From contig NZ_CP014854.1 in the NCBI RefSeq assembly GCF_002214365.1, positions 558,001-622,000 on the forward strand: a stretch of 64,000 nt of DNA, in the 5' to 3' direction. The translations under genes were made by a program, and so were the position numbers. The first letter of the stretch is position 1. Every line of letters starts with the position of its first letter. The notes beneath the pieces are model-generated. The model worked only from the letters and a program-made list of their open reading frames with translations, made no database searches and had not been told where the DNA came from. Origin of the DNA: Thermococcus celer Vu 13 = JCM 8558 (lineage in GTDB: Archaea; Methanobacteriota_B; Thermococci; Thermococcales; Thermococcaceae). Below are positions 15,296 to 23,976 of the stretch, in pieces.

Positions 15296-16798
15296 TCATT
15301 CGCCGGGCCCGACGGTTATCTCCTTTTCTCCCCCGTTCTCGACCTCGCGTATTTTTCCGCCCTTCATGACCTCGACTATGGCCAGGCTGAGGAGGGCGAG
15401 GAAGAGGTAGATTCCTGCGGAGGTTCCAAAGAGCACCTCGTAGGCCTTCGTGGTGGGTATCCTTATCTGAACCCAGCTCGGGGCACCCGGCGGGTGGAAG
15501 AGGATGTAGTAGGTGCTCATCACTGTTCCGGCTATGGCCGGGCCCCAGGTCGAGCCGAAGTTCCTGAAGAGGCTGTTGGCGCCCGTGGCAACCCCCATGG
15601 ACCTCGGCGGGACGCTGAACACGAGCACGTTTATGAGGGAGATGTTCATGAGGGTTATTCCCGCCCCCACGTAGGTTATGAGGCCGACGAAGGCCCAGAG
15701 GTGGTTGGGTGGAAACTCGGGGGCGTACTTCGCGAGGAGGGCGAGGCCGGAGCTCGCTATGATGGCGCCGGTTATGGCGGTGGGTTTCGCGCCAACCTTC
15801 GGCATCAACCTGCCGCCCAGCGGGGCCACGACCAGCATGACCGCGGCCATCGGGGTCATCAGCAGGCCGCTCTGGAGTATGGTCTTGCCGAACCCGTAGG
15901 GCGGCTTCATCTGGAAGATGTAGGTGTTCGCCTGGCTCATCATGGAGATGCCGAAGGCCGCGAACATTATTCCTATGTTCACTATGGCCGGGTTCCGGGA
16001 GGAGATTATGGAAATGGGTATCAGCGGGTTCTCGGCCCTCTTCTCCCAGAGGTAGAGAGCTATAACCCCAACGATGGAGGTCCCGAAGAGTGCGAGCGTC
16101 TCCCGAGCCCCCCAGCCGACGTTCGGGGCGCGCGTCACCGCAACCAGGGCCGGGACGACCGCCCAGGTGAGGAAGATGGCCCCGGGCCAGTCGAGCTTTC
16201 CGGGGTTGATGTAGCGGCTCTCCCTCAAAACCGCCCAGGCGAGGATGAACATGAGCACCGCGAAGGGGGCGGCGGAGTGGTACGTCCAGCGCCAGCCCCA
16301 GTGCTCGGTGACGTAGGCCCCGAGCGGGAGGGCTATAACCATACCGACGCCGAACATCGCGCTTATCATCCCCTGAACCTCGGGGACCATCTCGGGCGGG
16401 AACTCCTCTCGGACGAGGCTGAAGGCGAGCGGGAATATGGCCATTCCAAAGCCCTGGATGCCCCTGGTGAGGAGAAGCCACTCGAAGCTCGGCGCGAAGC
16501 CGTTGAGGATGACGCCGAGGGTGTAGAAGCCGAGGGCCACCAGAAACATCTTCTTCTTGCCGTACATGTCGCCGAGCTTCCCGAAGATGGCGACGCTCAC
16601 CGTCCCGACGAGGAGGTACATCGTGAGGATCCAGCTGACGTCGTTCGGGTTTATCGCGAACTCCCTCTGTATCGTCGGCAGAGCTGGAGTTAGCATGGCC
16701 TCCGTGTACATGACGAGGAGCGGGAGGATGACCACCACGAGCATAGCCCTCCTGGCGTAGGCGATGTCGTAGGTCTCACCCTTTCTCTCAACCTTCAT
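15296..16798 (-). CDS. MFS transporter, DHA2-like (14 segments)
   Basis: 500 residues with about 14 hydrophobic segments, the count of the DHA2 drug:H+ antiporter family. Conserved parts: PALPTIQREFAINPNDVSWI at helix 1, GKLGDMYGKKKMFL (loop 2-3), LTRGIQGFGMAIFPLAFSLV and the motif-C-like FGVGMVIALPLGAYVTEHWGWRW. Likely an efflux pump or metabolite exporter. TTG 16804 is possible, but ATG 16798 has GGTGAT 5 nt upstream. Its promoter holds a perfect palindrome between TATA box and start codon, suggesting repression by a local regulator. Confidence 0.88.
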   Translation of the reverse strand: MKVERKGETYDIAYARRAMLVVVILPLLVMYTEAMLTPALPTIQREFAINPNDVSWILTMYLLVGTVSVAIFGKLGDMYGKKKMFLVALGFYTLGVILNGFAPSFEWLLLTRGIQGFGMAIFPLAFSLVREEFPPEMVPEVQGMISAMFGVGMVIALPLGAYVTEHWGWRWTYHSAAPFAVLMFILAWAVLRESRYINPGKLDWPGAIFLTWAVVPALVAVTRAPNVGWGARETLALFGTSIVGVIALYLWEKRAENPLIPISIISSRNPAIVNIGIMFAAFGISMMSQANTYIFQMKPPYGFGKTILQSGLLMTPMAAVMLVVAPLGGRLMPKVGAKPTAITGAIIASSGLALLAKYAPEFPPNHLWAFVGLITYVGAGITLMNISLINVLVFSVPPRSMGVATGANSLFRNFGSTWGPAIAGTVMSTYYILFHPPGAPSWVQIRIPTTKAYEVLFGTSAGIYLFLALLSLAIVEVMKGGKIREVENGGEKEITVGPGE

Positions 16799-16810
16799 TT
16801 TCAATCACCA

Positions 16811-16838
16811 ATATATCGAGTGATATATCGTTTATAAA
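16811..16838 (-). promoter_or_regulatory. MFS promoter with operator-like palindrome
   Basis: Read on the plus strand: ATATATC (16811-16817), GAGT, GATATAT (16822-16828), a perfect 7-bp dyad, followed by the TATA box TTTATAAA (16831-16838) for the leftward MFS gene. The dyad covers the expected transcription start (about 25 nt from TATA), the place where archaeal repressors usually block RNA polymerase. Confidence 0.5.
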
Positions 16839-16883
16839 CCTAACGGTGGTTGGCCTTATAAACCATCACCCCCATTCTCCACC

Positions 16884-19667
16884 ATGCACCCCCTCCTCAG
16901 GAAGACCATCAGGGAGCGCTTCAGGAGGCTCAACGACCTTCAGATGAAGGCCTTCCGCGAGGTTAGCTCGGGGAAGAGCGTTCTGATAATAGCCCCCACC
17001 GGCTCAGGAAAGACAGAGGCGGCCGTCCTGCCCGTTTTCAACGAGATCCTCAGGGGCGATCTCAAGCCCATCTCGGCCCTCTACGTAGCCCCCCTGAAGG
17101 CCCTGAACAGGGACCTGCTCGAGAGGCTCGAGTGGTGGGGGGAAAGGTTGGGGATAAGCGTCGAGGTGAGGCACGGCGACACCTCGGCCTACAGGAAGGC
17201 AAAGCAGACCAAGAACCCGCCGCGGATGCTCATCATAACCCCCGAGACCCTCGGCGTTATCCTGACGGTCAAATCCCTAAGGAAGCACCTCGAGAACGTC
17301 AGGTTCGTTATAGTCGACGAGATAGCCGAGCTCGTCGATAACAAGCGGGGGGCCCAGCTTCTTCTGAACCTCGAGCGCCTGGCGGAAATAGCCGACTTCA
17401 GGCGGATAGGCATGACGGCAACCGTCGGCAACGAGGACGAGGTGAGGGAGTGGCTCGGTGCAGACACGATAGTAAAGCCCGGCTGGAGGAAGAACTACCG
17501 CTTCCACGTGCTCTACCCTTCCCCGACGGAGGAAGACGAGAAACTCGGGGAGGAACTGAGCCTCTCTCCCGAGATAGCGGCACGTTTGAGGCTCCTGTGG
17601 GGGATAATCGAGGAGCACGGGAAGGCCCTGATATTCACGAACACGCGCCAGTTCGCCGAGATCCTCGCCCACCGCCTCAAGGCGTGGGAAAAACCCGTGG
17701 AGGTCCACCACGGCTCGCTCTCGAAGGAGGCGCGCGTTAGGGCGGAGAAAGCCCTGAGGGAGGGCAAGATCCAGGCGCTCATCTGCACCTCGTCGATGGA
17801 GCTCGGGATAGACATAGGCGACGTGGATGTGGTGATTCAGTACATGAGCCCCCGCCAGGTTAACCGCCTGGTTCAGCGCGTCGGGAGGGCGAGGCACCGC
17901 ATAAACGAGGTTAGCGAGGGGTACGTCATAACCTCCAACGTGGAGGACTATCTCCAGAGCCTCGTAATAGCGAAGCACGCCCTCGAGGGTCGCTTCGAGG
18001 CGGTCGAGCCCGTCGGGGGCCTCGACGTTCTGGCCCACTTCATAGTTGGCCTTCTGATCGAGTATAAACGCCTGCCCCGGGAGAAGCCCTACGAGATGGC
18101 GAGGAGGGCCTACGTTTACAGGAACCTAAGCTGGGAGGACTACACGGACACCCTGAGGATCCTCGAGGATGCGCGGCTGGTGGGCTACGACGGGGAGAGC
18201 GGCCTTCTCTATCTCAGGAGGGGGGCCTTCAAGTACTACTACGAGAACCTCTCGACGATTCCGGACGAGGTTTCGTGGCGCGTTTTCGACGCCGGGAGCG
18301 GGCACGTGGTCGGGAGGCTCGACGAGCGCTTCGTGATGGATCTCGAGGAGGGCATGGACTTCGTCATGAGCGGGAAGAGCTGGATAGTCCTTAAAATCGA
18401 TGATGAGGCGAAGCTCCTGAAGGTCCGCGAGAGCCGGAGCCTCGAGAGCGCGATACCGAGCTGGGAGGGCGAGATGATCCCGGTTCCCTTCGGCGTGGCC
18501 CTCGAGGTCGGCAGGCTGAAGAGGGAGCTGGCTTTCAACTTCGAGAGGGCCAAAGAACTCCTCGACGGTGTCGAGTTCCGAGAGGATGAACTGAGGAAGG
18601 CCCTCGAGGAGATAAAGGGCGAACCCTTCTCGACCGACAGGGACATCGTAATCGAGAGCACGCCAAAGGCCCTCGTTATCCACGCTGACTTCGGAAACAG
18701 GGCCAACGAGGCCCTCGGGAGGCTGGTTCACTCCTTCCTGATCTCCCGCTACGGGAGGGTCTTCTCGGTCAGGGCGGGGGCCCACGCCGTGGTCTTCAAG
18801 ACACCCTTCCAGCTGAACCCAACGGAAGTGAAGCGCTACCTCTACGCGGAACCTGAGAGTCTGGGGTTCGTGGTCTCCCGCGCGATGAGGGACTCGCACG
18901 CCTACCGCTGGCGGATGCTGAACGTGGCGAAGCGCTTCGGGGCCCTTAGGAGGGACGCGAGGATACGGCGGGTGGAGAGGCTCTTCGAGGGAACGGTGAT
19001 AGAGAGGGAAACCCTGAACGAGCTCTACCACGACAGGGTGGACGTGAGGAAGGCCCAGCTTGTCCTCGAGATGCTCAAGCGGGGCTCCCTCAGGGTGAGA
19101 ACCGAGCTGAGGAGGGAACCATCGAAGCTGGCGAGACTCAACACCACCGTTGGGGGAGAGTTCCTGCTCTCGGGCGTCCTTGAGAGGGACGAGGTTCTGG
19201 AGCTGTTTAAGAACAGGTTGCTCGACCACGAGGTCGTTCTCGTGTGCACCAACTGCGGCTGGCACTCGAAGACGAAGGTCGCGCGCCTGAGGAACGTGGA
19301 GCTCCGCCGCTGTCCGCGGTGCGGCTCGAAGATGCTGGCGGTGGCCCATCCCATAGACGCGGAGGGGTTTCTGCCCGTCCTCGAGAAGGTTCGCCACGGT
19401 GAACCGCTGGAGAGGAAGGAGGAGAGAACCTACAGGAAGCTGTTGAAGGCCGCCGACCTGGTGGATACCTACGGGTTCGAGGCGGTTCTGGCCCTCGCAA
19501 GTTATGGAACCGGGCCGGACACGGCGGCGAGGCTCCTGGGGCAGTACAAGGGGGACGCCCTGCTCGTCGCCCTGATGGAGAGGGAGAGGCAGTTCATAAG
19601 GACGAGACGGTTCTGGGTTGGCGGGAAGGAGGAGACGGAAGGAGAAAAGGGAGGGGCCGGGGGGTAA
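16884..19667 (+). CDS. Lhr-family superfamily 2 helicase
   Basis: 927 residues. Helicase motifs: Walker A APTGSGKT (37-44), motif II VDEIAEL, motif III GMTATVGN, motif IV region ALIFTNTRQFAEILAHRL, motif V SSMELGIDIGDVDVVIQ and motif VI QRVGRARHR. After the two RecA domains come a winged helix and the large Lhr-core region. Near the C-terminus a four-cysteine zinc ribbon follows (CTNCGW ... CPRCGSKM). Archaeal Lhr proteins unwind DNA and RNA-DNA hybrids and are linked to repair and recombination; this one looks like the aLhr2 type. Own TATA (CCTTATAAACC) at about 16854-16864, giving a nearly leaderless mRNA. Confidence 0.9.
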   Translation: MHPLLRKTIRERFRRLNDLQMKAFREVSSGKSVLIIAPTGSGKTEAAVLPVFNEILRGDLKPISALYVAPLKALNRDLLERLEWWGERLGISVEVRHGDTSAYRKAKQTKNPPRMLIITPETLGVILTVKSLRKHLENVRFVIVDEIAELVDNKRGAQLLLNLERLAEIADFRRIGMTATVGNEDEVREWLGADTIVKPGWRKNYRFHVLYPSPTEEDEKLGEELSLSPEIAARLRLLWGIIEEHGKALIFTNTRQFAEILAHRLKAWEKPVEVHHGSLSKEARVRAEKALREGKIQALICTSSMELGIDIGDVDVVIQYMSPRQVNRLVQRVGRARHRINEVSEGYVITSNVEDYLQSLVIAKHALEGRFEAVEPVGGLDVLAHFIVGLLIEYKRLPREKPYEMARRAYVYRNLSWEDYTDTLRILEDARLVGYDGESGLLYLRRGAFKYYYENLSTIPDEVSWRVFDAGSGHVVGRLDERFVMDLEEGMDFVMSGKSWIVLKIDDEAKLLKVRESRSLESAIPSWEGEMIPVPFGVALEVGRLKRELAFNFERAKELLDGVEFREDELRKALEEIKGEPFSTDRDIVIESTPKALVIHADFGNRANEALGRLVHSFLISRYGRVFSVRAGAHAVVFKTPFQLNPTEVKRYLYAEPESLGFVVSRAMRDSHAYRWRMLNVAKRFGALRRDARIRRVERLFEGTVIERETLNELYHDRVDVRKAQLVLEMLKRGSLRVRTELRREPSKLARLNTTVGGEFLLSGVLERDEVLELFKNRLLDHEVVLVCTNCGWHSKTKVARLRNVELRRCPRCGSKMLAVAHPIDAEGFLPVLEKVRHGEPLERKEERTYRKLLKAADLVDTYGFEAVLALASYGTGPDTAARLLGQYKGDALLVALMERERQFIRTRRFWVGGKEETEGEKGGAGG

Positions 19668-19672
19668 CCCGC

Positions 19673-20728
19673 TCATCCGGCCTTGCCGTATATCTCGTTG
19701 AGGGCCTTCAGGAACTCGCTCGCCGTAACGACGTCCCTGACGTCTATGCGCTCGTTCCTGGTGTGGGAGATGTCGAGGTTGCCGGGCCCGAAGACTATCG
19801 TCCTCGTCCCGTTGTACATGAAGTTTATCGCGTCCGTCCAGCTGCGCATTCCCCCGAACTCGTCTATATCCGTAACCTCCATCGCCTTCTTGGCGAGCTG
19901 GACTATCTCCTCGTCGGGGTTGAGCTCGTAGCCGTCCCATATCTCGGTGTACTCGTACCTCAGGGCGTACTCGTCGAATATCGGGTCGAGGAGGTCGAGG
20001 ACGTCTTCAACTTCCTGCTCCGGAAGAAGCCTCGCCTCGAGGCGCCCCCTGCAGAGGGCCGGGATGAGGTAGACAGGGTTCTCGCATACGAGCTCCTGTA
20101 TCCCGATGTGCGGGTCGAAGTACTTTCCCTTGGCGTTGAAGGGCTCGAGCTTCTTCATCTCCTCGAGCATGCGGTAGGTCTCGTCTATGGCGTTGATGCC
20201 GCTCTCGGGGCAGGCTCCGTGCGCCTCCTTGCCGTCGACCTCGAAGGAGGCCTCGATGTTGCCGGCGTGGGCGATGTGAACCTCCAGGTCGGTCGGCTCA
20301 AGAACGACCGCCATCTTCGGCTTGTAGCGCTCCATGAAGAGCGCCGAACCCCTTCCGCCGTACTCCTCGTCGCTGACGAAGACGATTCCAACGTTGAGGT
20401 CCCGCCCCTCCCTGTGGAGGTTCTCGAGCATCAGCAGAATCGCCGCCGCCCCGCCCTTGATGTCGCTCGAACCTGTGCCGTAGACGATGTTTCCCCTCAC
20501 GAAGGGCTCCGCCCTGACGGGTATGGTGTCGACGTGAACCTCGTAGAAGAGGTCGGCCCCGGGGTTCACGACGAGGTCTATTATCTGGCCGTCGCTCTCG
20601 ATGTGGACGTCGTAGTCGAGCCTGTGGAGAAACTCCATGATGTGGAGCATTATCCTGTCCTCCTGACCGGAGGGGGAGGGTATCCTCAGGAGCTGAAGGA
20701 GTATCTCCTTCGCGCGTTCGGTTTTCAT
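19673..20728 (-). CDS. M20-family metallopeptidase (ArgE/DapE type)
   Basis: 351 residues. The zinc ligands of the family are visible: EVHVDTIPV (His), GTGSSDIKGG (bridging Asp), VSDEEYGGRG (general base Glu and Glu ligand), VVLEPTDLEV and DISHTRNERI (last His). These enzymes hydrolyse N-acyl amino acids or short peptides. LysK-like hydrolases are related, but no lysine-synthesis genes are near, so the substrate is open. The frame extends to 20965, yet the ATG at 20728 has GGTGAC at the right spacing and starts a typical MKTERAKEILLQLLRIPS N-terminus. Confidence 0.88.
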   Translation of the reverse strand: MKTERAKEILLQLLRIPSPSGQEDRIMLHIMEFLHRLDYDVHIESDGQIIDLVVNPGADLFYEVHVDTIPVRAEPFVRGNIVYGTGSSDIKGGAAAILLMLENLHREGRDLNVGIVFVSDEEYGGRGSALFMERYKPKMAVVLEPTDLEVHIAHAGNIEASFEVDGKEAHGACPESGINAIDETYRMLEEMKKLEPFNAKGKYFDPHIGIQELVCENPVYLIPALCRGRLEARLLPEQEVEDVLDLLDPIFDEYALRYEYTEIWDGYELNPDEEIVQLAKKAMEVTDIDEFGGMRSWTDAINFMYNGTRTIVFGPGNLDISHTRNERIDVRDVVTASEFLKALNEIYGKAG

Positions 20729-20867
20729 TCGGGTCACCGAATTAATATCGCGGGTTGGGTTTATAAACGTCCCCGCGTAAGGTGGAAGGGCGATGAAGAG
20801 ATTCATCCCTTCCGATGGTTCCCGGATGAGGAGGCGGTCCCCCTCGAGCCCCTTTGGAGGTGAGAGC

Positions 20868-21587
20868 TTGAGGATAGGCTCCCTAAGAGGGTCCACCGCG
20901 CGTGGGGTACCTGTTGAGATCCCCCCGCACACGGTTATGCTGAGGGGAGCCGGGCTGGACTCCAACGTTTACCTGGTGAGGAGCGGAAGGGAAGCGCTGG
21001 TCATAGACACCGGAACCGGCCTCCACTGGCACGCCTACGCTGAGGTATGGAAGAGGGAGGGTTACCTCGACGGCGTTGATAAGGCGATAATCTTCAACAC
21101 CCACGAGCACTTCGACCACGTCGGGGGAAACTGGGCGTTAAAGGGGTGGTTCGAGGGGAGGGGGATCGAGGTTCTCTTCGCGGCCCACGAGGAGACGGCG
21201 AGAACCCTGGAGAGGGGGGACGATTACGTTATTCTATCTCACTTCTACGGGAGGAGATTCGAGCCGCAGAGGGTTGATATCCACCTGAAGGACGGGGATA
21301 ATCTTGAGGTGGGCTCGCTGGAGCTCGAGCTCGTCCACACGCCCGGTCACACGGCGGGGAGCGCCTGCCTCTACCTGAACGGTGAGGTCAAGCTCGCCTT
21401 CACGGGCGACACGCTCTTTAAGGGAACGGCGGGCAGAACCGACCTGCCGACGGGGAACGCTGGGGAGCTTAGGAAGAGCCTCGAACGGCTCCTCGGCTAC
21501 GACGTCGACTTCGGACTGCCCGGCCACGGGTGGGTCATAGAGGACTGGCGGGGAAACCTTGAGGGCGTTCTGAGGTGGCTCCGATGA
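20868..21587 (+). CDS. metallo-beta-lactamase fold hydrolase
   Basis: 239 residues from a TTG at 20868, chosen because a strong GGAGGTGA ends 4 nt before it. Motifs: DTGTGLHWH, the HxHxDH zinc motif as NTHEHFDHVGG, HTPGHTAGS, FTGDTLFKG and LPGHG. This is the glyoxalase II-like branch, which includes thioester hydrolases and many enzymes of unknown substrate. It overlaps the next gene by ATGA and forms a two-gene unit with it. Confidence 0.88.
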   Translation: MRIGSLRGSTARGVPVEIPPHTVMLRGAGLDSNVYLVRSGREALVIDTGTGLHWHAYAEVWKREGYLDGVDKAIIFNTHEHFDHVGGNWALKGWFEGRGIEVLFAAHEETARTLERGDDYVILSHFYGRRFEPQRVDIHLKDGDNLEVGSLELELVHTPGHTAGSACLYLNGEVKLAFTGDTLFKGTAGRTDLPTGNAGELRKSLERLLGYDVDFGLPGHGWVIEDWRGNLEGVLRWLR

Positions 21588-21835
21588 GGAAGGGGTCCGT
21601 CAAGGAGGTTCTGGCCAAGATAAAGTACGACCCGCGGGAGAGGGAGGGCGATTACTACATCGTTATCGAGCACCGCGGGGCCTACGGGGACGTCAAGCGA
21701 ATCCCGGTCGAGATGATAGAGCTCGGCCACGGCTACTTCTTCGTTGATGAGACCCAGATACCCTACCACCGCATCCTCAGGGTCGTGAGGAAGGATGGAA
21801 AGGTGGTCTGGGAAACCAGAAAGCGGGAGTTATGA
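21584..21835 (+). CDS. DUF504 (UPF0248) family protein
   Basis: 83 residues: MRKGSVKEVLAKIKYDP, YYIVIEHRGAYGDVKRIP, QIPYHRILRVVRKDGKVVW. This matches the archaeal DUF504 family, small basic proteins of unknown function, probably nucleic-acid related. It starts inside the stop of the metallo-beta-lactamase gene (ATGA) and its end overlaps the convergent ferritin-DUF835 gene by 6 nt. Confidence 0.85.
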   Translation: MRKGSVKEVLAKIKYDPREREGDYYIVIEHRGAYGDVKRIPVEMIELGHGYFFVDETQIPYHRILRVVRKDGKVVWETRKREL

Positions 21836-22804
21836 GACCCGCCTGAGCTCCGAGGTCAGAAGGGCCCATTCCTTCCGCTCAAAGGAGTCTTTGGGCGCGG
21901 TGGCTATCAGGTAGCCCCCGCCGAGGACCGCGCAGTCCTTCAGGTAGAGGACGACGTCCATCATCCCCTTGAAGCCGAGCTCAACAGCGAGGTAACCGAG
22001 GTTCTGGATGAAGACCGCCCTCTTCTCGCCGGTTTCGAGGCCCTTTCCGATGAAATTGCAGAGCTTCTCCCTGAGGGCCGGCACCTCCGCAGGCGGCACG
22101 GAGTTCCCCATCCCCGTCTTCGTTATCCACAGGACCTTGACGTCGAGTCCGAGAAACATCCTCAGGAACTTCTCGGGGTTCTCCCTGACAAGGGTGTAGA
22201 GCTTCACGCCGCTTCCCGCGAGGTCTATGAGGAAGTACCTCGCCTTCGTCTCGTCGGTGAAGAGGTATCCCCCCGGCTCAAGTTTTGAGGGCGTGATTTT
22301 TTGCTCCTTCTCGGTTATCATGAGCTCGTACATCTTCCGTATCTGCTCGTAGTGCTTCTCTTCCACAGCGGCCAGGGTGAGGGCGAGACCGCGGGTCTCC
22401 TCGTCATCGGCCATCCTCGCCAGAAGCTCGTAGGTCCTCTTCGCGAAGAGCTCGCTCTCCATGCAGTAGTTGAGGGCCGAGAGGTAGTCCTCAACGCTCT
22501 CGAACTCCGGATAAAACGGGGCGACCTCAACGGGCGGAGCGTCGACCTTCACCGGTTCCTCGGCCGGGTACAGCTTTTTAAACAGGTTGTAAAGCCAGTC
22601 ACGGTGGTATTTGCTCTCCTCGCTCATCTTGATGAAAAGCGCTTTGACGCTCGGCCTTCCGGCCTTCTCCGCCAGTTCCGCGTAGTACTTTGCCTCATCC
22701 TTCTCGTTGAAGATGGCGTAGCTCAGGAGCTCCTTCGGGGACTTGTCCCTGAGCTTCTCCACTATCTCCCTCATTATCTCCCCGGGGTCACGATCAATCT
22801 CCAC
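21830..22804 (-). CDS. ferritin-like domain fused to DUF835
   Basis: 324 residues, GTG start. The first 160 residues form a four-helix ferritin-like domain with rubrerythrin-type ligands: AIFNEKDEAKYYAELAEKAG, MSEESKYHRDWLYNLF (ExxxH), CMESELFAKRTYELLARMAD, AAVEEKHYEQIRKMYEL (ExxH), which would hold a di-iron centre. The rest is DUF835 (YLIDLAGSGVKLYTLVRENPEKF, VLWITKTG, VFIQNLGYLAVELGFKGMMDVVLYLKDC), a domain also found fused to archaeal signalling proteins. The fusion suggests an iron or oxygen sensor, or peroxide defence with a partner-binding tail. Confidence 0.8.
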   Translation of the reverse strand: MEIDRDPGEIMREIVEKLRDKSPKELLSYAIFNEKDEAKYYAELAEKAGRPSVKALFIKMSEESKYHRDWLYNLFKKLYPAEEPVKVDAPPVEVAPFYPEFESVEDYLSALNYCMESELFAKRTYELLARMADDEETRGLALTLAAVEEKHYEQIRKMYELMITEKEQKITPSKLEPGGYLFTDETKARYFLIDLAGSGVKLYTLVRENPEKFLRMFLGLDVKVLWITKTGMGNSVPPAEVPALREKLCNFIGKGLETGEKRAVFIQNLGYLAVELGFKGMMDVVLYLKDCAVLGGGYLIATAPKDSFERKEWALLTSELRRVS

Positions 22805-22874
22805 CTTTAACCCTCCACCGATAATAAGCCCTCAACTACGAAAAACTTTTCTGTTCCCCGCGGAACTTGGAAGC

Positions 22875-23633
22875 ATGATAGACGGCCACGCCCACTTCGA
22901 GCTTTACAGGAAGGACGCACCGCGCGTTATAGAGGAATGTCGGGGGAAACTGAAGGCGGTGGTCGACTCGATGACCGAGTACCGCAAGGCCCACGTCTGG
23001 AAGAGCTGGGAGCTTTTAAAGCCTCACTTTGGGTTCGTGGTTCCAACGCTGGGTTACCATCCCAACGAAGCGCGAAGGGGCAACTGGGCGAAAGTTGGGA
23101 GGGTTGAGAACTTCATCCGCGGGCACGCAGAGGAGATAACCGCGGTCGGGGAGATAGGCCTCGACTACCACTACGCCGAGAACGAGGGTCAAAGGGAGAA
23201 CCAGAGGGCAATATTCAAGCACTTCCTGGGGCTCGCGGCCGAACTCGACCTTCCGGTTGTGATACACGCGAGGGAAGCTGAGAGAGAGGCCTTCGAGCTC
23301 GTCCAGAGGTGGGGAGTTAAGGCTTACTTCCACTCCTTTACGGGGAGCGTTGAGCTGGCGAGGGAGATAGCGGAGAACGACCATCCCATCGGAATAAACA
23401 CCGGGATAGTCTTCATTCCGGAGATGAGGGCGGTCGCGGAGGCCCTCGACCTGGAGAGCGTCATCGCGGAGACGGACTCGCCCTACATGAGCCCCGTGAA
23501 GGGGGAGAGGAACACTCCCTGCAACGTGGGGGTCGTCATCGAAGAATTGGCAAAGCTTAAAGGCCTCGACTTCGAGGAGGTCGAGTGGATAACCGAGAGG
23601 AACGCGGTGAAGTTCTTCGGACTGAGGGTTTAA
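22875..23633 (+). CDS. TatD-family metal-dependent hydrolase
   Basis: 252 residues starting MIDGHAHFELY (metal-binding HxH), then PTLGYHPNEARRGNW, VGEIGLDYHYAENEGQRENQ (Glu/Asp), VVIHAREAEREAFEL (His), KAYFHSFTGSVELAREI (His) and VIAETDSPYMSPVKGERNTP (catalytic Asp). TatD proteins are TIM-barrel nucleases or related hydrolases, linked to 3'-5' DNA/RNA processing and repair. The frame extends upstream to 22743, but the ATG at 22875 starts the expected N-terminus. Confidence 0.9.
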   Translation: MIDGHAHFELYRKDAPRVIEECRGKLKAVVDSMTEYRKAHVWKSWELLKPHFGFVVPTLGYHPNEARRGNWAKVGRVENFIRGHAEEITAVGEIGLDYHYAENEGQRENQRAIFKHFLGLAAELDLPVVIHAREAEREAFELVQRWGVKAYFHSFTGSVELAREIAENDHPIGINTGIVFIPEMRAVAEALDLESVIAETDSPYMSPVKGERNTPCNVGVVIEELAKLKGLDFEEVEWITERNAVKFFGLRV

Positions 23634-23669
23634 CGGGTCGAGTTTGATCGATAATTCGGAGGCGATGGC

Positions 23670-23975
23670 ATGGCGGTTGATGTGCCCGAGGTTCAGGAGG
23701 TTAGGGGGTTGCTCGAGGAACTGGGCGAGAGGGCGCTCGTGGCGAGGATCAACTCGTTCGTGAGGCTCAACGAGGGTCTGGAGAGCAAGAGGGGGAAGGA
23801 GTTCATCGAGGTGGCCATCCTCGGGTTCCTCGAGGGGATACTCGTGACCCTTAAGTCAAGGCACCCCTCCGACGAGCGGATAGCGGAGCTCTACGAGAAA
23901 ATTGTCAAGAGGAGGGAGGAGCTGGACGCGCTCTTCAGAAAGCCGAACCCACCGATATTCGAAGACATGGGTTGA
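23670..23975 (+). CDS. DUF3216 family protein
   Basis: 101 residues, mostly helical: VQEVRGLLEELGERALVARI, LESKRGKEFIEVAILGFLEG, DERIAELYEKIVKRREELDA. It fits the Thermococcales-restricted DUF3216 family; no function is known. Ribosome binding site GGAGGCG (23658-23664), ATG at 23670. It could be cotranscribed with the TatD gene 36 nt upstream. Confidence 0.75.
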   Translation: MAVDVPEVQEVRGLLEELGERALVARINSFVRLNEGLESKRGKEFIEVAILGFLEGILVTLKSRHPSDERIAELYEKIVKRREELDALFRKPNPPIFEDMG

Positions 23976-23976
23976 A

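Noticed and set aside
18126-19940. 604-codon minus-strand ORF
   Set aside because: Antisense shadow of the Lhr helicase gene and the M20 gene; repetitive Pro/Glu/Leu/Arg pattern, no domain.
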